Notes under the pieces: generated by a model
What the model was told of the DNA's origin: nothing
The model's database searches: none
Seen by the model: only the letters and a program-made list of their open reading frames with translations
In this document: positions 9,600 through 20,139 of the stretch, one piece after another
Layout of the letters: each line of letters starts with the position of its first letter
How positions within the stretch are numbered: the first letter of the stretch is position 1
Made by a program: the position numbers and the translations under genes
From: Cydia pomonella
Taxonomy: Eukaryota > Arthropoda > Insecta > Lepidoptera > Tortricidae
Direction: 5' to 3'
Length of the DNA stretch: 64,000 nt
Assembly: GCF_033807575.1 (NCBI RefSeq)
Contig: NC_084726.1
Coordinates: 682,001 to 746,000, forward strand

Positions 9600-11890
9600 A
9601 CATTTTAACACAACATTTCTCGTAATTTTATGTTGCCACGCATTTCAAGCTCTTAAATACAGTTGGGAGAGGTCATTTTTGGATTGATAATCATAATCTT
9701 TGACGAAAATACGGTAACTTAGTCTGTGCAGACAGTAGAAAACTAAGGTAACAATGACTGAAATGAGTTGATGAGTAGCTTTTAAAAATGAAATTCTTGA
9801 AAATGTATACGATCTGTCTATCATCATCGATATTGTCAGGGCGTTTTGAAAGGAAGAAGATAGAATAAAATTGGGTTTAGTTGTTATTGTAGCATATGAA
9901 GTATATCGTAGTAAGATTCGTTTTAAAAATGCGCCAGCAATTCAGCAGTATATTTATTATATTATGAATTTTCTGAAATGATTTTCACGGCTCAGACGCA
10001 AATCTGTTAAACAAAAACCTACGTGGAGAGGCGTCATAAGCGCGAGCCAAAGCAACCATGTTATTAAAAAGCAACTATCATGTTAATATTAAGGTTCAAA
10101 ATGTTCAATTGTATGAATGGTTATTCTGAGATGAGTTCGGGCAATGTAGGACGATCGGTCGCCTGTGTGTGGCCTGTCAGATAACAGGATGCACTGTTAG
10201 ATAAACTTGAACCATATAAATAGGATGGTAAAGTTTTTTAAACAAGTTTGTCCCCGTTCAGTAGCGGTAACATTGGTAACAAAAAAAAATCATTTCATAA
10301 AATTCATATTAACCCTAACTTAAAGCATAGTTGTTAATGCTTTAAGTTAGGGTTTAATTGGTTCATAGGTCGCATTTTCCTAAAATTTTATTAATCTCTA
10401 AAATACCTACCTATCGTCACAGGTGAAGTAGTACTTATAAGTTTCAAAATCGATTATGACAGGCTGTCAAGGACCTAAAGGTCAAATCAAATTGCACTAG
10501 GGTTTGGAAGCTCGAATATCAATCACGGGATGAACCGGTCCGTAATCTAGCAATCAGGCCCCAAAACTCCGAGACAAATGGACTCCCATTACGCTTATTA
10601 CATTTCGCAGATTTCTTCGGCAGACGAAGCGCAGAGTTTTGGGATTAATGGAATTTTTGGAGTTAAAACATTTTACAGATATCAAATATACTTTTTAATG
10701 CGGCTTGGTATATGGTTTTAGAAACATTTTGGTTTACAATTTTTGGGCGTGACGTGAGATATACTTTTGGACCCCAACTCTTTAGTTCATTTCATATTCC
10801 ATGGCCTGATCCCACTTGAGACTGCACAAAGAGAAAAAATAATGTTTATCTATTGTTTACCAATTGCTTGACGAGCTCAGCTCTTCAAGTTGGTTCGTAT
10901 GACCGACAGAGAAGTAAAGTCGGGCTAAGAGATATTAACACTAGTAATAATGAAAATTTCGTCACTAGTAGACGGGTTAGTTATACTTATAACTAACTTT
11001 AAAGTATTATTCATCAGACTGGCAGCAAAATAACAAGTCAAAATGGACCAAGACTCGAAATTTGTATTTATGTATAAAACACAAAACTTAACATATAATA
11101 CCTACTTAAAAGTAAAATTAAGATAAACTAGGTAACATTACAGACACTTAGTAAAATAGCTTCTGCCTAGTTTTAGCCTAATTTACGGTGCTACCTTGCA
11201 GCTTGATGATGAAAGCTGAGCATGCTGAGGTGTATGGCTGAGCGTCTTGACTGCCCGGTAATAAAATATTGGGTTGATGTGACCTTATATAAGTATTAAA
11301 ACAATAGCTAATACACTAATAAATATACAATATAAATATATATTTATACTTACACATATACATTATATAAAATGGCAACTTAAGGTAGATTTACAAAGTA
11401 TAGTTTCAGCAGATTTTTGAAAATGGGGAGTGATTTAGCTAATCTTATTGTAATGGCAAAGCATTCCATAACCGAACAGCCCGGAGGGTAAAAGACGAAG
11501 AGGAGCTCGGAAGGTTATAAAATTTTGAAGAAGATGAGGGAGGAGCAAGAATATGAGACTGAGAACATCTGATAGAAGAGAGATACTTGAAACGCTCTTG
11601 GAGAGACAAGTAGTCCAAAAGTATCTGTAAGTAAGTAGTTTTATGTCATTGTTTTATTTTTATTTCATTTCTTTTTACATTTCTGCTTATTATTTTCTTT
11701 TTGTACGCTAACGTTTAGGCTTGTAAGATACATTAACATCTGTGGACACTGATAGTCCGAATTTTTTTTTTACTTCGATTGTATAGCGGAGACGTTTGTG
11801 TGACTCTAAATTAATTATCAAACGAACTTCTTAAAGTATTCAATCGACATTATATGAGTACTTCATTTGAAAAGTGTTTCTGTTAGTACA
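9600..11890. other. long gene-free stretch
   Basis: Apart from the hairpin listed at 10.31 kb, no element was recognised. Frames near 11.45-11.63 kb are lysine- and glutamate-rich but broken by stops. Confidence 0.4.
10308..10358. repeat. short hairpin, 20-bp arms
   Basis: ATTAACCCTAACTTAAAGCA (10308-10327) pairs with TGCTTTAAGTTAGGGTTTAAT (10338-10358), leaving one unpaired A, around a 10-nt loop. It has no poly(U) context or flanking gene, so a terminator role is not suggested. It may be a palindromic repeat remnant. Confidence 0.7.
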
Positions 11891-11897
11891 AGATATA

Positions 11898-12090
11898 TGT
11901 TGTAGGTAATGTACCTGTACGATGGTACAGGTGCATTACCTACAACACCTAGTGGGTGATGACCCACACTATTAACTGTCCATTGGTGGACCTTATTACA
12001 AAAGGCACAAGGTCCACCTATGGAGTTATCACCTACCCAGTTAAGTGCGTTGGTGTTTGTGCCATAACACATCGATAACACAAACAGGGT
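11898..12090. other. row of four hairpins
   Basis: Hairpin 1 pairs 11898-11920 with 11925-11947 (23 bp, one G:U in RNA) around loop GATG. Hairpin 2 is GTGGGT-GATG-ACCCAC (11952-11967), with the same loop. Hairpin 3 pairs 11980-11994 with 12009-12023, one mismatch, extended by AACT/AGTT. Hairpin 4 pairs TGTTTGTG with CACAAACA near 12053-12088. The antisense frame over the area encodes nothing known. It could be a compound foldback MITE or a structured RNA. Confidence 0.6.
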
Positions 12091-12735
12091 AAGGTCGGCA
12101 GTAAAAGCCTGTATGAAAATAAACGATCGCTTCCGATACAACACGACTTTTATTATCTGATGTTATGCAGTTATTAATAGACGAGGCCCACAGAAACCAA
12201 TAACAAAATGGGGGTTTTCCTAACGCCCATCATACAAGAATAATCGGCAGTTGAATTTTAAATCAATATAGTTGGAAATATGTTTGAATTTCTTGTGTGT
12301 TTCTTTTTGGTCAAAACGTACGAGTAAGAAATGCAACTCTGTGCCGATTGATCGTAGGACTATACTATTAGTGACCGTAGGCCTTATAAACCCCCCGGTA
12401 CAAACTTTTGTACATATTCCACAATCTATTTTGAGCTTTTATTGAATAACACAGAGTTCAAAATTCAAAAACAAAACAACTGCTTCTGTGTCTCACGAGG
12501 ATGAATAAAGATAATTAAAATTGTTTCAAAAGCTCGCGAAATCGAATTTATGGACCTACACTAAAAAAAACAGATTTCGATTACTTTAGAATCAACAGAA
12601 ACTCATTCTATTAATTATTAAGTGTTTCACTACAGTCGGTCGCGAAAAAAGTTTACTTTATTAGTTTTTAACAAACAGAAACGTTTGCGAACGATGCTAT
12701 TAAGCTTACAATAAATTTAAAAGTGGACAAATTAC

Positions 12736-12808
12736 TGTCTTGAGTGAGACTTGAACTCACGGCCTCTGGATCGATACTCCAGCGCTCTACCATCTGAGCT
12801 ACCAAGAC
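12736..12808 (-). tRNA. tRNA-like gene with complete cloverleaf, anticodon AUC (probably repeat-derived)
   Basis: The 73 nt fold perfectly. Acceptor GTCTTGG pairs with TCAAGAC (one G:T), D arm GCTC/GAGC has a GG-containing loop, anticodon arm CTGGA/TCCAG has loop GTATCGA, the variable loop is 5 nt, and T arm GTGAG/CTCAC has loop TTCAAGT. Discriminator is A and no intron is present. The loop places ATC at positions 34-36, which would read GAU (Asp). Eukaryotic tRNA-Asp normally uses GUC, so I doubt it is a working tRNA-Asp. The near-identical partner at 12889 and shared flanks indicate a tRNA-derived repeat unit. Confidence 0.6.
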
Positions 12809-12888
12809 CTCATCCATAGGCAGCAATTTTTTTCTAGGTTCCCCTAGACCTATATATATGGTGGAAAAAAAATCTGCCTGTGGATGAG

Positions 12889-12961
12889 GTCTTGGTGGCT
12901 CAGATGACAAAGCGCTGGAGTATCGATCCAGAGACCGTGAGTTCAAGTCTCACCCAAGAAA
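12889..12961 (+). tRNA. degraded tRNA-like unit, head-to-head with 12736-12808
   Basis: It has the same anticodon arm CTGGA-GTATCGA-TCCAG and T arm GTGAG/CTCAC as its partner. The first acceptor pair (G against A) and one D-stem pair (GCTC against AAGC) are lost, and the D loop reads AGATGACA without the GG. It is best treated as a pseudo-tRNA repeat copy. The 5' ends of the two units are 80 bp apart. Confidence 0.6.
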
Positions 12962-13000
12962 ATAATTTTTCCTCTTTTAAATTTATTCTAAGCTTAAAAG

Positions 13001-14880
13001 TTTACTTATCTCATATCAAACTTTGACTTATATCTATACTATTCCTGCTTGATTTAACTTGCCTTTAATAACGAAATTCCACATTTTAAAAACCTAGACA
13101 ACCCTCCCCTGACGCCTTATTAACCGTGATAAAAAATTAATAACGTTTAAAGGTTCATTGCGCTTAACCCGTCCACGGCCGAGCAGCCACCGGGAGATCA
13201 AAGCGGGCGGTAGGGTTAGATGTACCAAGGTCGACGACATTTGGGTGCGATGTGAATATTAAATAAACATCACTTCAGGATACAATTAGCTTATGAAAGT
13301 CTGGAAAAACTATGATCTTAAAAATCTTGGAGAAGATTTTACAATTCGTGATTTTTAAAATAGGTAATTTAATTAATATGAAGCAGAGACGACTGAGAGC
13401 GATACAACATATTTTCTGGCAAACGTTTCTGATTAATATTTATTTTAATGATTAATATTTATAAAATATTTTCATTAAGGACACTGTAAGTCTAGTTTTA
13501 AGAAAAGTTCCTGTGTTATATGTAACTATAAAAGACTGTTTGTTTCTTAAATAAATAAATTAAATTAAAATTAATTACTGGTGAATTCTTAATATAACTT
13601 GAGGCTCCGGTGCCTGTTAAGATAAGAACATTCTTACATGTTTATATCGGTCAACAGTTTAGCGGGCGAGGCAGAAAGCTTCTCGAGAAACGCACAGTTG
13701 ATGTTGTGTCTTAGTTTAGCTAAAGTTTAAAAAATGGGTGTTAATTTAAAAGTCTACACAGTTTTCGCAACAAAGACTAAGAAATGATCATTCGTTAGCA
13801 ATAATTTAGACCATCATTCGCAATTCGCGTCTGCATTGAATGGCTCAATTTGCGTTTTCATCTGACGAGGCGAATCCAACCTTTTTGAGGGCTTTAAACA
13901 AGCTTTTTAAACTAACATTTTTAATAAAAAAAGTAGTACGTAAATTACTGATATTAATTGTAGAAAATAGTGCGGTGTAAAACTGTCAAGTGAAGTTACG
14001 AGTAATAATATCTTTCTCAATGAAGGGTGCAAAAATATCTAACATATTATTTGTAGAACCACAAACCGTCGGCTGAGAATACGTTTGTTCCATATACATT
14101 TTTGAACAAAATCGTTTTGTAATGATTCTAAAAACAACAATAACTAAGCTATTATTGACACTAATCGCTTTTAAAAAACTTTATTTTTCAAAAATGTTGT
14201 GCCATATCCGAATTCTATATTACACTCCGTTAACAGAAAATTATTACAAAAAGTGTGACATATCCAAAACTTTGTGTCAAGTCATAAATTTGTACGTTTA
14301 ACATATACTTATCAAAAACGGTTAAGGCAATAATAAAAATGCTTTTTTTTTGCATGATTACCACTATATTTAAAATATTTGTATAGTGCTATAAATAGTA
14401 AATATGTATAGCTACATGATAAATAAGTTGAATATTTCCTAAATCTAAAACTTATCGAAAGAATTTTTCTTGCTTTCCTGCAAACCAATTTAAGTGACGT
14501 CTGACACAAACGCTTTCTCATCCGACAAAACGCTCATCATATATTTATGCGTAAAATAATACTTAATCATATAAAATAAATGACTATTTACGTTTTCACA
14601 TTTCTAAATACTAATGTCGTATACCTGTTTGAATATAAAACATTGTTTTCTATTCCTTTTGTAAATGTCATTAATAAAATAATGTTGAGACCAATGAAGA
14701 AGAAAATATTGCTACATTTAATGGTATCATTATTTAAATGTATCGCATTTAATGAAACCTAAGTGTGTATATAATTCCATTACGTAAATTCTATCGTTCC
14801 ATTTCACACGCTCCACGTTAAAAGCTCAGTAATAAATTAATGTCTATAGGTAAATATAGCACGTTCACAAACGATTTTAA
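13001..14880. other. gene-free, AT-rich
   Basis: Only the short repeat fragment at 13.65 kb was recognised. The interval 13.9-14.88 kb is extremely AT-rich with no supportable frame. Confidence 0.4.
13651..13702 (+). repeat. fragment of the GGCAAACGAGCAGACGG repeat family
   Basis: CAGTTTAGCGGGCGAGGCAG then AAAG and AAACGCACAGTTGA match the downstream part of the longer copy at 43.26-43.5 kb. The rest of the family unit is absent. Confidence 0.55.
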
Positions 14881-14885
14881 GTAAA

Positions 14886-15265
14886 AAAATACCGGACAAG
14901 TGCGAGTCGGACTCGCCCGCCGAGGGTTCTGTACAAATGACTTTTTTTTTATTTTTTCAATACATGTTTATACTCGTAGTTTACAGATTTTTCCCTGTAC
15001 TTATAGTACGAGTATAAAACGATATTACGTTCCCAGTTTCATAGTTCTAGATTAACCGAAATTACCCTATAAATAATGATTCCCTAGAGAATGTTGATAT
15101 ATACGTTTTTATCGTATCTTTTTTTTTACGTTAACTTAGAAGTTAGATTTTTTTTTCACAGCTTCAAATGACTGTAAACCTGAATATAATGTTTTTAATT
15201 TCAACTCGATATACCTCCACGCGTTCCCGAGATAAAGGGTCTTGACAGACAGACGGACGTGTAAC
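14886..15265 (+). repeat. dispersed repeat, GTGCGAGTCGGACTCG family
   Basis: It begins ACCGGACAAGTGCGAGTCGG, continues ACTCGCCCGCCGAGGGTTCTG, and ends GGTCTTGACAGACAGACGGAC. I recognise this as a very common lepidopteran non-coding element of unclear class. A minus-strand copy lies at 56.32-56.52 kb and a short piece lies inside foldback element B at about 31.71 kb. A duplicated ACGTGTAACAATAAAATA follows at 15.26-15.3 kb. Confidence 0.7.
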
Positions 15266-15323
15266 AATAAAATAAAAACAATCAGACGTGTAACAATAAA
15301 ATATTTATATTATTATTTTTAGA

Positions 15324-16241
15324 CAAGTCTTCTTCTTCTTCAACCTAGCGTTTTCCCGGCCTAGCGCCAGGGTCCGCTCTCCTACTTAATCTTCTCCACT
15401 TTGCCCGATCTTCGGCATCCTCTTGCATTGCTCTCCACCATGTCCGCTCTCACGACCTCCAGCCAGCGCTTCTTAGGCCTACCGCGGCCGCGTGATCTAG
15501 GGCCTTGGACAGTGAGGTTGAGGCATCTATTTCCGACGTAGTCTACTGGTCTGCGGCTTATATGGCCATACCATCGGAGGCGACTTTCCTGCAGCTTATC
15601 CGCTACGTCACGAATTCCAAGGTTGCCACGAATGTGTTCGTTACGTATGCGATCTAATCGCGTAACGCCACACATCCATCGCAACATCTTCATTTCGGTG
15701 ACGTGAAGCTGCTGGGCATGTCTTCCGAGGACAGGCCAGGTCTCGCTACCATATAGTAGGACTGGTCGGATGATGCTCTTGTACACAAGGCCCTTTAGCT
15801 TCACCGGTATCCTAGGGTCGCAGATGACACCGGTTACTTCTCGCCATTTTGCCCAAGCAGCACTTATTCGGACTTGGACGTCGTGATCGATTTCACCAGA
15901 TTCGTGCAGCACGGAACCAAGGTATTTGAATTTATTCGTTTTCACGACAAATTCGTCTCCTACCTTTATGGGGTCGGGGTCCGTGCCGCCACATGCCATG
16001 TACTCGGTCTTCGCAACATTTAGTTTCAGATCGCCATTCTCTAGCGCACCCTCCCATTTGTTCACTTTATGCTCCAGTTTCTGTTTGTCCTCATCTGTCA
16101 GTGCAATGTCATCAGCGTACATCATCAGCCACGAAGATGGTTCATGGACTTTTGCCGAAACAATGTCTAGCACTACGCTGAACAGAAAAGGACTCAGGGC
16201 TGAGCCTTGGTGAACGCCAACTGTGATAGGGAATGGGTGAG
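15324..16241 (-). mobile_element. 5'-truncated RTE-like LINE with 13-bp TSD
   Basis: TATTATTTTTAGA occurs exactly at 15311-15323 and 16242-16254. The 918 bp between read, on the minus strand, as the 3' part of a non-LTR retrotransposon ending in (GAA)n (GAAGAAGAAGAAGACTTG at 15341-15324). This is the structure of target-primed reverse transcription that stopped early: simple-repeat 3' tail, lost 5' end, short target duplication. A smaller sister insertion sits at 39163-39382. Confidence 0.88.
15382..16239 (-). pseudogene. reverse transcriptase, C-terminal 285 codons (RTE-like LINE)
   Basis: The open frame begins at the 5' truncation point and has no native start. It shows the RT motif VHQGSALSPFLF, then the catalytic YADD in LMMYADDIAL, then the thumb region (KFKYLGSVL) and the post-RT signature LLYGSETWPVL, RLRWYGHISRR and GRGRPKKRWLEVV. 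It would copy element RNA into DNA at a nicked target. The fingers domain and endonuclease are missing, so it cannot act alone. Near 15420 the frame shifts: the family's C-terminal motif (AKWRRLSRRADPG) is still present downstream in another frame, ending before the (GAA)n tail. The minus-strand frame is intact apart from that shift, which suggests a fairly young insertion. The RTE clade assignment is by motif order, not by phylogeny. Confidence 0.88.
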
Positions 16242-16351
16242 TATTATTTTTAGATAATTGCGACTAAAAAATAAATCGTGATAAGACTGATAAGTGTTAT
16301 ACTTAGGTATATAACACACTTTGTAAAACGTATTCATAGTTATATATATTT

Positions 16352-16615
16352 GACGACCGGTTTGGCCTAGTGGGTAGTGACCCTGCCTACGAAGCCGATG
16401 GTCCCGGGTTCAAATCCTGGTAAGGGCATTTATTCGTGTGATGAGCATGGATATTTGTTCCTGAGTCATGGGTGTTTTCTATGTATTTAAGTATTTATAA
16501 ATATTTATATATTATATATATATATCGTTGTCTAAGTACCCTCAACACAAGCCTTATTGAGCTTACTGTGGGACTTCAATATGTGTAATAATGTCCTATA
16601 ATATTTATTTATTAT
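16352..16615 (+). mobile_element. tRNA-derived SINE, family SINE-2
   Basis: A box TGGCCTAGTGGG (16363-16374) and B box GGTTCAAATCC (16407-16417) form the head, with ACCCTGCCTACGAAGCCGAT between. The body holds GGGCATTTATTCGTGTGATG, CTGAGTCATGGGTGTTTTCT, ATCGTTGTCTAAGTACCC and ACAAGCCTTATTGAGCTTAC. The tail is a TTTATTTATTTA-type run. Sister copies lie at 33.69, 59.38, 61.42 and (minus) 61.2 kb. It would depend on pol III and LINE machinery. Confidence 0.9.
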
Positions 16616-16654
16616 ACACGACGCGAAAGGTGCTACTATCGTAGCGGCGTAGCA

Positions 16655-16815
16655 AGTACCGCCTTCCGTAGCGTCGTCGTAGAATGTCTACGAGCAGCAG
16701 TAGCAGCATGGTTGCATTTCGTCGCCTGTCACCATGCCTGTCACTTTCGCACTTAGAACGCGACAGGCATGGTAACAGGCGATAAAAATGCGACCGTGCT
16801 ACCGTCGTCGCAGTG
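16655..16815. mobile_element. palindromic MITE, CACCATGCCTGTCAC family
   Basis: CGCCTGTCACCATGCCTGTC (about 16721-16740) faces GACAGGCATGGTAACAGGCG (about 16762-16781), a close inverted match around CGCACTTAGAACG. The outer arms (GTAGCAGCATGG.. and ..GCGACCGTGCTACC) also pair. Relatives lie at 29.29, 41.22 and 55.17 kb. Confidence 0.7.
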
Positions 16816-16844
16816 ACGTATCTGGTTGAAAAAAAGGTCACTTT

Positions 16845-17012
16845 TGACTTACAGGCGTATTCTGATTTGAATAACAGGTTATGAATTCGATCTGGATCAG
16901 TGATGGATATGATCTGTCAATGTCAAAAGTGTCATTTCTTCAAGCAGAAACGTCAGCATCAGATCCATAACTATAATCCAGATCTAATTCATCACCTGTT
17001 ATTAGTACCATA
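16845..17012. mobile_element. MITE with about 50-bp arms
   Basis: AATAACAGGTTATGAATTCG with following ATCTGGATCAGTGATGGAT is mirrored by ATCCATAACTATAATCCAGA with following TCTAATTCATCACCTGTTATT. The middle holds GTCAATGTCAAAAGTGTCAT. A piece of a similar element follows the MITE at 41.36 kb. Confidence 0.7.
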
Positions 17013-17043
17013 TCCATAACAAATGCTGACAAATATTTTGTTA

Positions 17044-17225
17044 CGGCCCGATTCGAAGAATGATTACGACACGTTTAAGATCTTAGAAAGATCTTTAAAA
17101 GATCGATAGCTAAACGACATGTCAAAATTGACGTCTATTTCGATTCCGCTGTGATCCCAATAAGATTATATATCTACGATATTTCTAACGTCAAAGTGAC
17201 ATTGGTTGCCCGAATCGAGCTAATT
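17044..17225. mobile_element. probable MITE ending in GCCCGATTCGA / TGCCCGAATCGAGC
   Basis: GGCCCGATTCGAAGAATGAT opens the unit and GTTGCCCGAATCGAGC closes it, an imperfect inverted pair. TTAAGATCTTAGAAAGATCT and a CATGTCAAAATTGACG core are motifs I associate with an abundant lepidopteran repeat. The ends are approximate. Confidence 0.45.
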
Positions 17226-17827
17226 CTATCAATTATAGATGATCTATCACGTATAGTGAATGCTTGAGATTCTGTGAGGCGATGGATCCTAGGTGCTCAA
17301 CTGTTCCAATTTAATTTGTTAATGTGCCATGATTGTTTTACGATTGTAATAACTTATAATTATTATTGCTGTTAGTCTAAGTTTCGTGACGCATTGGTTC
17401 AACTGTAATGTCATGTAAACATTTTTATAAATAAAAAAAAATATACGACATACAAACGATATCTAAATGAGAACTTATCAAAACCAGAACTTATCGTTAC
17501 CGTATTTCATCACACAATTTACAATCAATTAACGCCTCCTGTGATTTCAGCATGGGAGTACTTCCCCAAGTAAGCAGATCCCCTACTCCTGTAATTTTGA
17601 AAATTATAGTTTATAGACAATCAGGTCAATGTCGAACTGTTATTTTATTGCACCTTGGTCAACCCAGCACACACTTGGTAGATAAGGTCAGTACGCGCCC
17701 TAAGTATTGATCGCGATAACGCACGTCAATAATAATTGACAGTCATGACGCTGTGGTGTTTATGCGCTATAAAAATACCCATAAAGATGACCGATCAGGT
17801 TAACCTTCGTCCGGCATTTAATTATCA

Positions 17828-17880
17828 CTAGCGATCCGCCCCGGCTTCGCTCGGGTTACACAAACAAATTATACACCTTT
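17828..17880 (+). repeat. dispersed repeat, GATCCGCCCCGGCTTCGC end
   Basis: AGCGATCCGCCCCGGCTTCG leading to CTCGGGTTACAC is the start of a common repeat whose other end appears at 18.40-18.52 kb. About 500 bp, including a LINE fragment, lie between the two parts. Confidence 0.55.
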
Positions 17881-17981
17881 ATTCAAAGAGCTTAAACTTT
17901 GAACAGTGCCATCACTGTACATATTTGAAATGTGTGTTTTAGAAAAGACAAATCCAAACCTATTTCAATTTAAAAGTTAGT

Positions 17982-18220
17982 GATGTGTGGGGTTTCAACA
18001 CCCGTTACCCAGATAACTTGTACTTACCTAGAATAAAAACAAAATTATTTAAAAACAGTTGCTATCCGATGGCTATCAGATTATTTAATGCTCTTCCGAG
18101 TAGTTTAAAAACTTGTCCTTATGGGAACTGAAGAGGAAACTTTCACAATGGTTGCTAGAGGAATGTTTCTATTATGTTAACGAATTATTGAAGAGAAATG
18201 AAATTGGCCGTAGCTATTAA
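17982..18220 (+). pseudogene. LINE reverse-transcriptase C-terminal fragment
   Basis: One frame reads GFNTRYPDNLYLPRIKTKLF, then MAIRLFNALPSSLKT, and after a frame change near 18125 continues WELKRKLSQWLLEECFYYV to a stop at 18218-18220. The N-T-R .. L-P-R .. A-I-R-L-F-N-x-L-P pattern is the conserved C-terminal box of jockey/CR1-type non-LTR elements. It sits between two parts of another repeat, so it may be nested in it. Confidence 0.7.
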
Positions 18221-18399
18221 GTACTTATGTTAATTAATAAATTGATTATGGTTTGGTAATAATAGTCTAGAATAAGTTTATATATTTGCATGTTTTTACT
18301 GAAAAAGCATGTGATACCGAATACCTCTGTTATAATACCTTTGTACTGACCATGTTTTGCGAAAATAAAATTTCTGATTACTGATTTCTGATAAACCTT

Positions 18400-18515
18400 C
18401 TTCAAAAATCACTCTATTGATAGGTGAAAATCATATGAAAATCCGTTCAGTAGTTTTTGAGTTTATCGCGAACACACAGACAGACGCGGCGAGGGACTTA
18501 GTATTGATTTATAAT
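18400..18515 (+). repeat. dispersed repeat end, paired with 59.0 kb copy
   Basis: CACTCTATTGATAGGTGAAA, then GAAAATCCGTTCAGTAGTTT, then TTGAGTTTATCGCGAACACA and GGGACTTAGTATTGATTTATA match the copy at 59.0-59.1 kb almost base for base. The other end of this element type is at 17.83 kb. Confidence 0.65.
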
Positions 18516-19617
18516 TGCTGTATAATATTTAATCCTTTCTGACTGGCACAGCTGTTGCTAAGCTAATCTAGTGGCTTTGCGAGCTGTTGACCTTGCAAAC
18601 CCTCCAACAATTGCAAAAACTAAACCGACAGAATATTCTAGAGGTACATGATAATAGAACCTGCTCACAAAATTTCACGAGAATCGTTGAGAAATACGAT
18701 CTGCAAAGAAAACAGCCGGACCTATGACAGCATTTTTGCTAAAGCTAAAACAGAGACATCGCTCGGTTAATAAATGACGGACAGGGACAAACGATTGTTC
18801 ACAGCTTTTTTGATTGTTGTATTTATTGATAAAAATGTTTACATGACATTACAGTACCAATGCGTCACGAAACTTAAACTAACAACAACAATAATATTTA
18901 ATTTTTATTTTTATTGGAACAGTTGAGCAGCTAGCATCCATCTCCACACTTACGCAAGCATTCGCTACACACTGCAATCCAACGCCACGCAAATAGGTCG
19001 CACTCAGGTGTCGATACCAGGAGCGCAATGAGCAGTAAAGGGCGCGGGGCAGCGGCCAGGGCCATCCTCGGGACATCCGGGACAAACGGACGCTCGAGAC
19101 GAGATACAACTTCGGGACAGTCGTACTCCCCACAGAAGGCTCAACATGTCGAGACTAGGAGTTGGTAATTCCGCCTGACATTCATGGAATTGTATCCGAG
19201 AGATTTGTCAGACGTTACGAAATCATACCATATGTTTTATCTCCAAAAAAGCACGCACATACCCACATAAAAAGTAAAATATTTTGAACACCTAGCCCGC
19301 TTGGTTACTTTTGCTGCTAACTGCACAAACTATTATCTTGAACAGAAGAGCAGCAAATAATTTTAATTTACCCTTTGACGTTCAGTTTACACTGTTGTAA
19401 TTTCGCTGTATTCTAGTAAATTTATGCCTGAATACCAGCTGCACAATGCTTTGATCTAGTCGGGCGGGATGCAGGAAATTCCACAACAAATACCACATAT
19501 GTATGCACAATGTTACTACACTACTGCAGTGTGTCATGTTATTAATAGAACGTGGGTGCATCGAGTTTTAGTGTCCGTTGCCATGGTAACGGTTAGTTTT
19601 CCAGGGCATAACAGCAT

Positions 19618-19680
19618 CATTTTGGAAAAGAGCTGATACTCTTCAAACAGCTGGATCGAGTGCACTAACTAGCCAAGAAC
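19618..19680 (+). repeat. dispersed repeat, GAGCTGATACTCTTCAAAC part
   Basis: TTTTGGAAAAGAGCTGATAC then TCTTCAAACAGCTGGATCGA is the opening part of an element that I recall as common in Lepidoptera. Its usual continuation (CGGTCCACCCGTTTGAGAGC) appears only at 19.89 kb, so about 190 bp of other sequence separate the two parts. Confidence 0.5.
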
Positions 19681-19873
19681 CACCGCATGGAAAGTTGCTT
19701 TCACGTAAGATAAACCGTAGCTCAAATGCGCGTCACTCCTTACGCGTATACGCGACAGCCCCAACGGGATTCTGAACGCGTTGATGCGTCGGTGGGACAG
19801 CCATATGCTGGCTTTACTAACATTTAGTTTCATAAGTACTAACATAATATGAGCTTCAACCCTGAAATAAAAC

Positions 19874-19985
19874 ATTGAATTGAATTGAAATCGGTCCACC
19901 CGTTTGAGAGCTACGATGCCGCAGACAGACATTGGCGTCAAACGTCGTCCTTCTTTTTGCGGCGGGAGTTAAAAACAACTCTAAT
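19874..19985 (+). repeat. dispersed repeat, GGTCCACCCGTTTGAGAGCTACG part
   Basis: AAATCGGTCCACCCGTTTGA, GAGCTACGATGCCGCAGACA and the terminal TTTTTGCGGCGGGAGTTAAA form the 3' half of the same element type. The short frames overlapping here on both strands are not regarded as genes. Confidence 0.6.
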
Positions 19986-20139
19986 AAACTCCGATTTTAT
20001 GACATTCGGGCATTCCAGCAAAGCGTATTTTTTAACAAAACTTTTTGTGAAACCAAAAGTTCTGCGTCGGTGCGACCATGTATGCTCCCGATGAAGCTGC
20101 TCGGTACGGAGGGAAACATTTCGAGCAATTAACAATTTA

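Larger units (their letters stand above)
12695..13000. repeat. large inverted repeat carrying two tRNA-like units
   Basis: The left arm (about 12695-12830) and right arm (about 12866-13000) are reverse complements with moderate drift. Each arm holds a tRNA-like unit, its 3' flank (TTTAAATTTATT then TAAGCTT) and its 5' flank (GGCAG, CCATAG or CTGTGG, ATGAGG). The centre is CTAGGTTCCCCTAGACC plus (TA)n. The two units point away from each other. Confidence 0.85.

Noticed and set aside
11863..12144. 93-codon minus frame over the hairpin row
   Set aside because: Overlaps four hairpins and has no recognisable domain.
12668..12946. 92-codon minus frame over the tRNA-like pair
   Set aside because: Translation of the tRNA-like inverted repeat.
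18879..19133. 84-codon minus frame in a GC-richer patch
   Set aside because: Cysteine- and arginine-rich but with a low-complexity end (KIKIKYYCCC). No domain or conserved pattern was seen.
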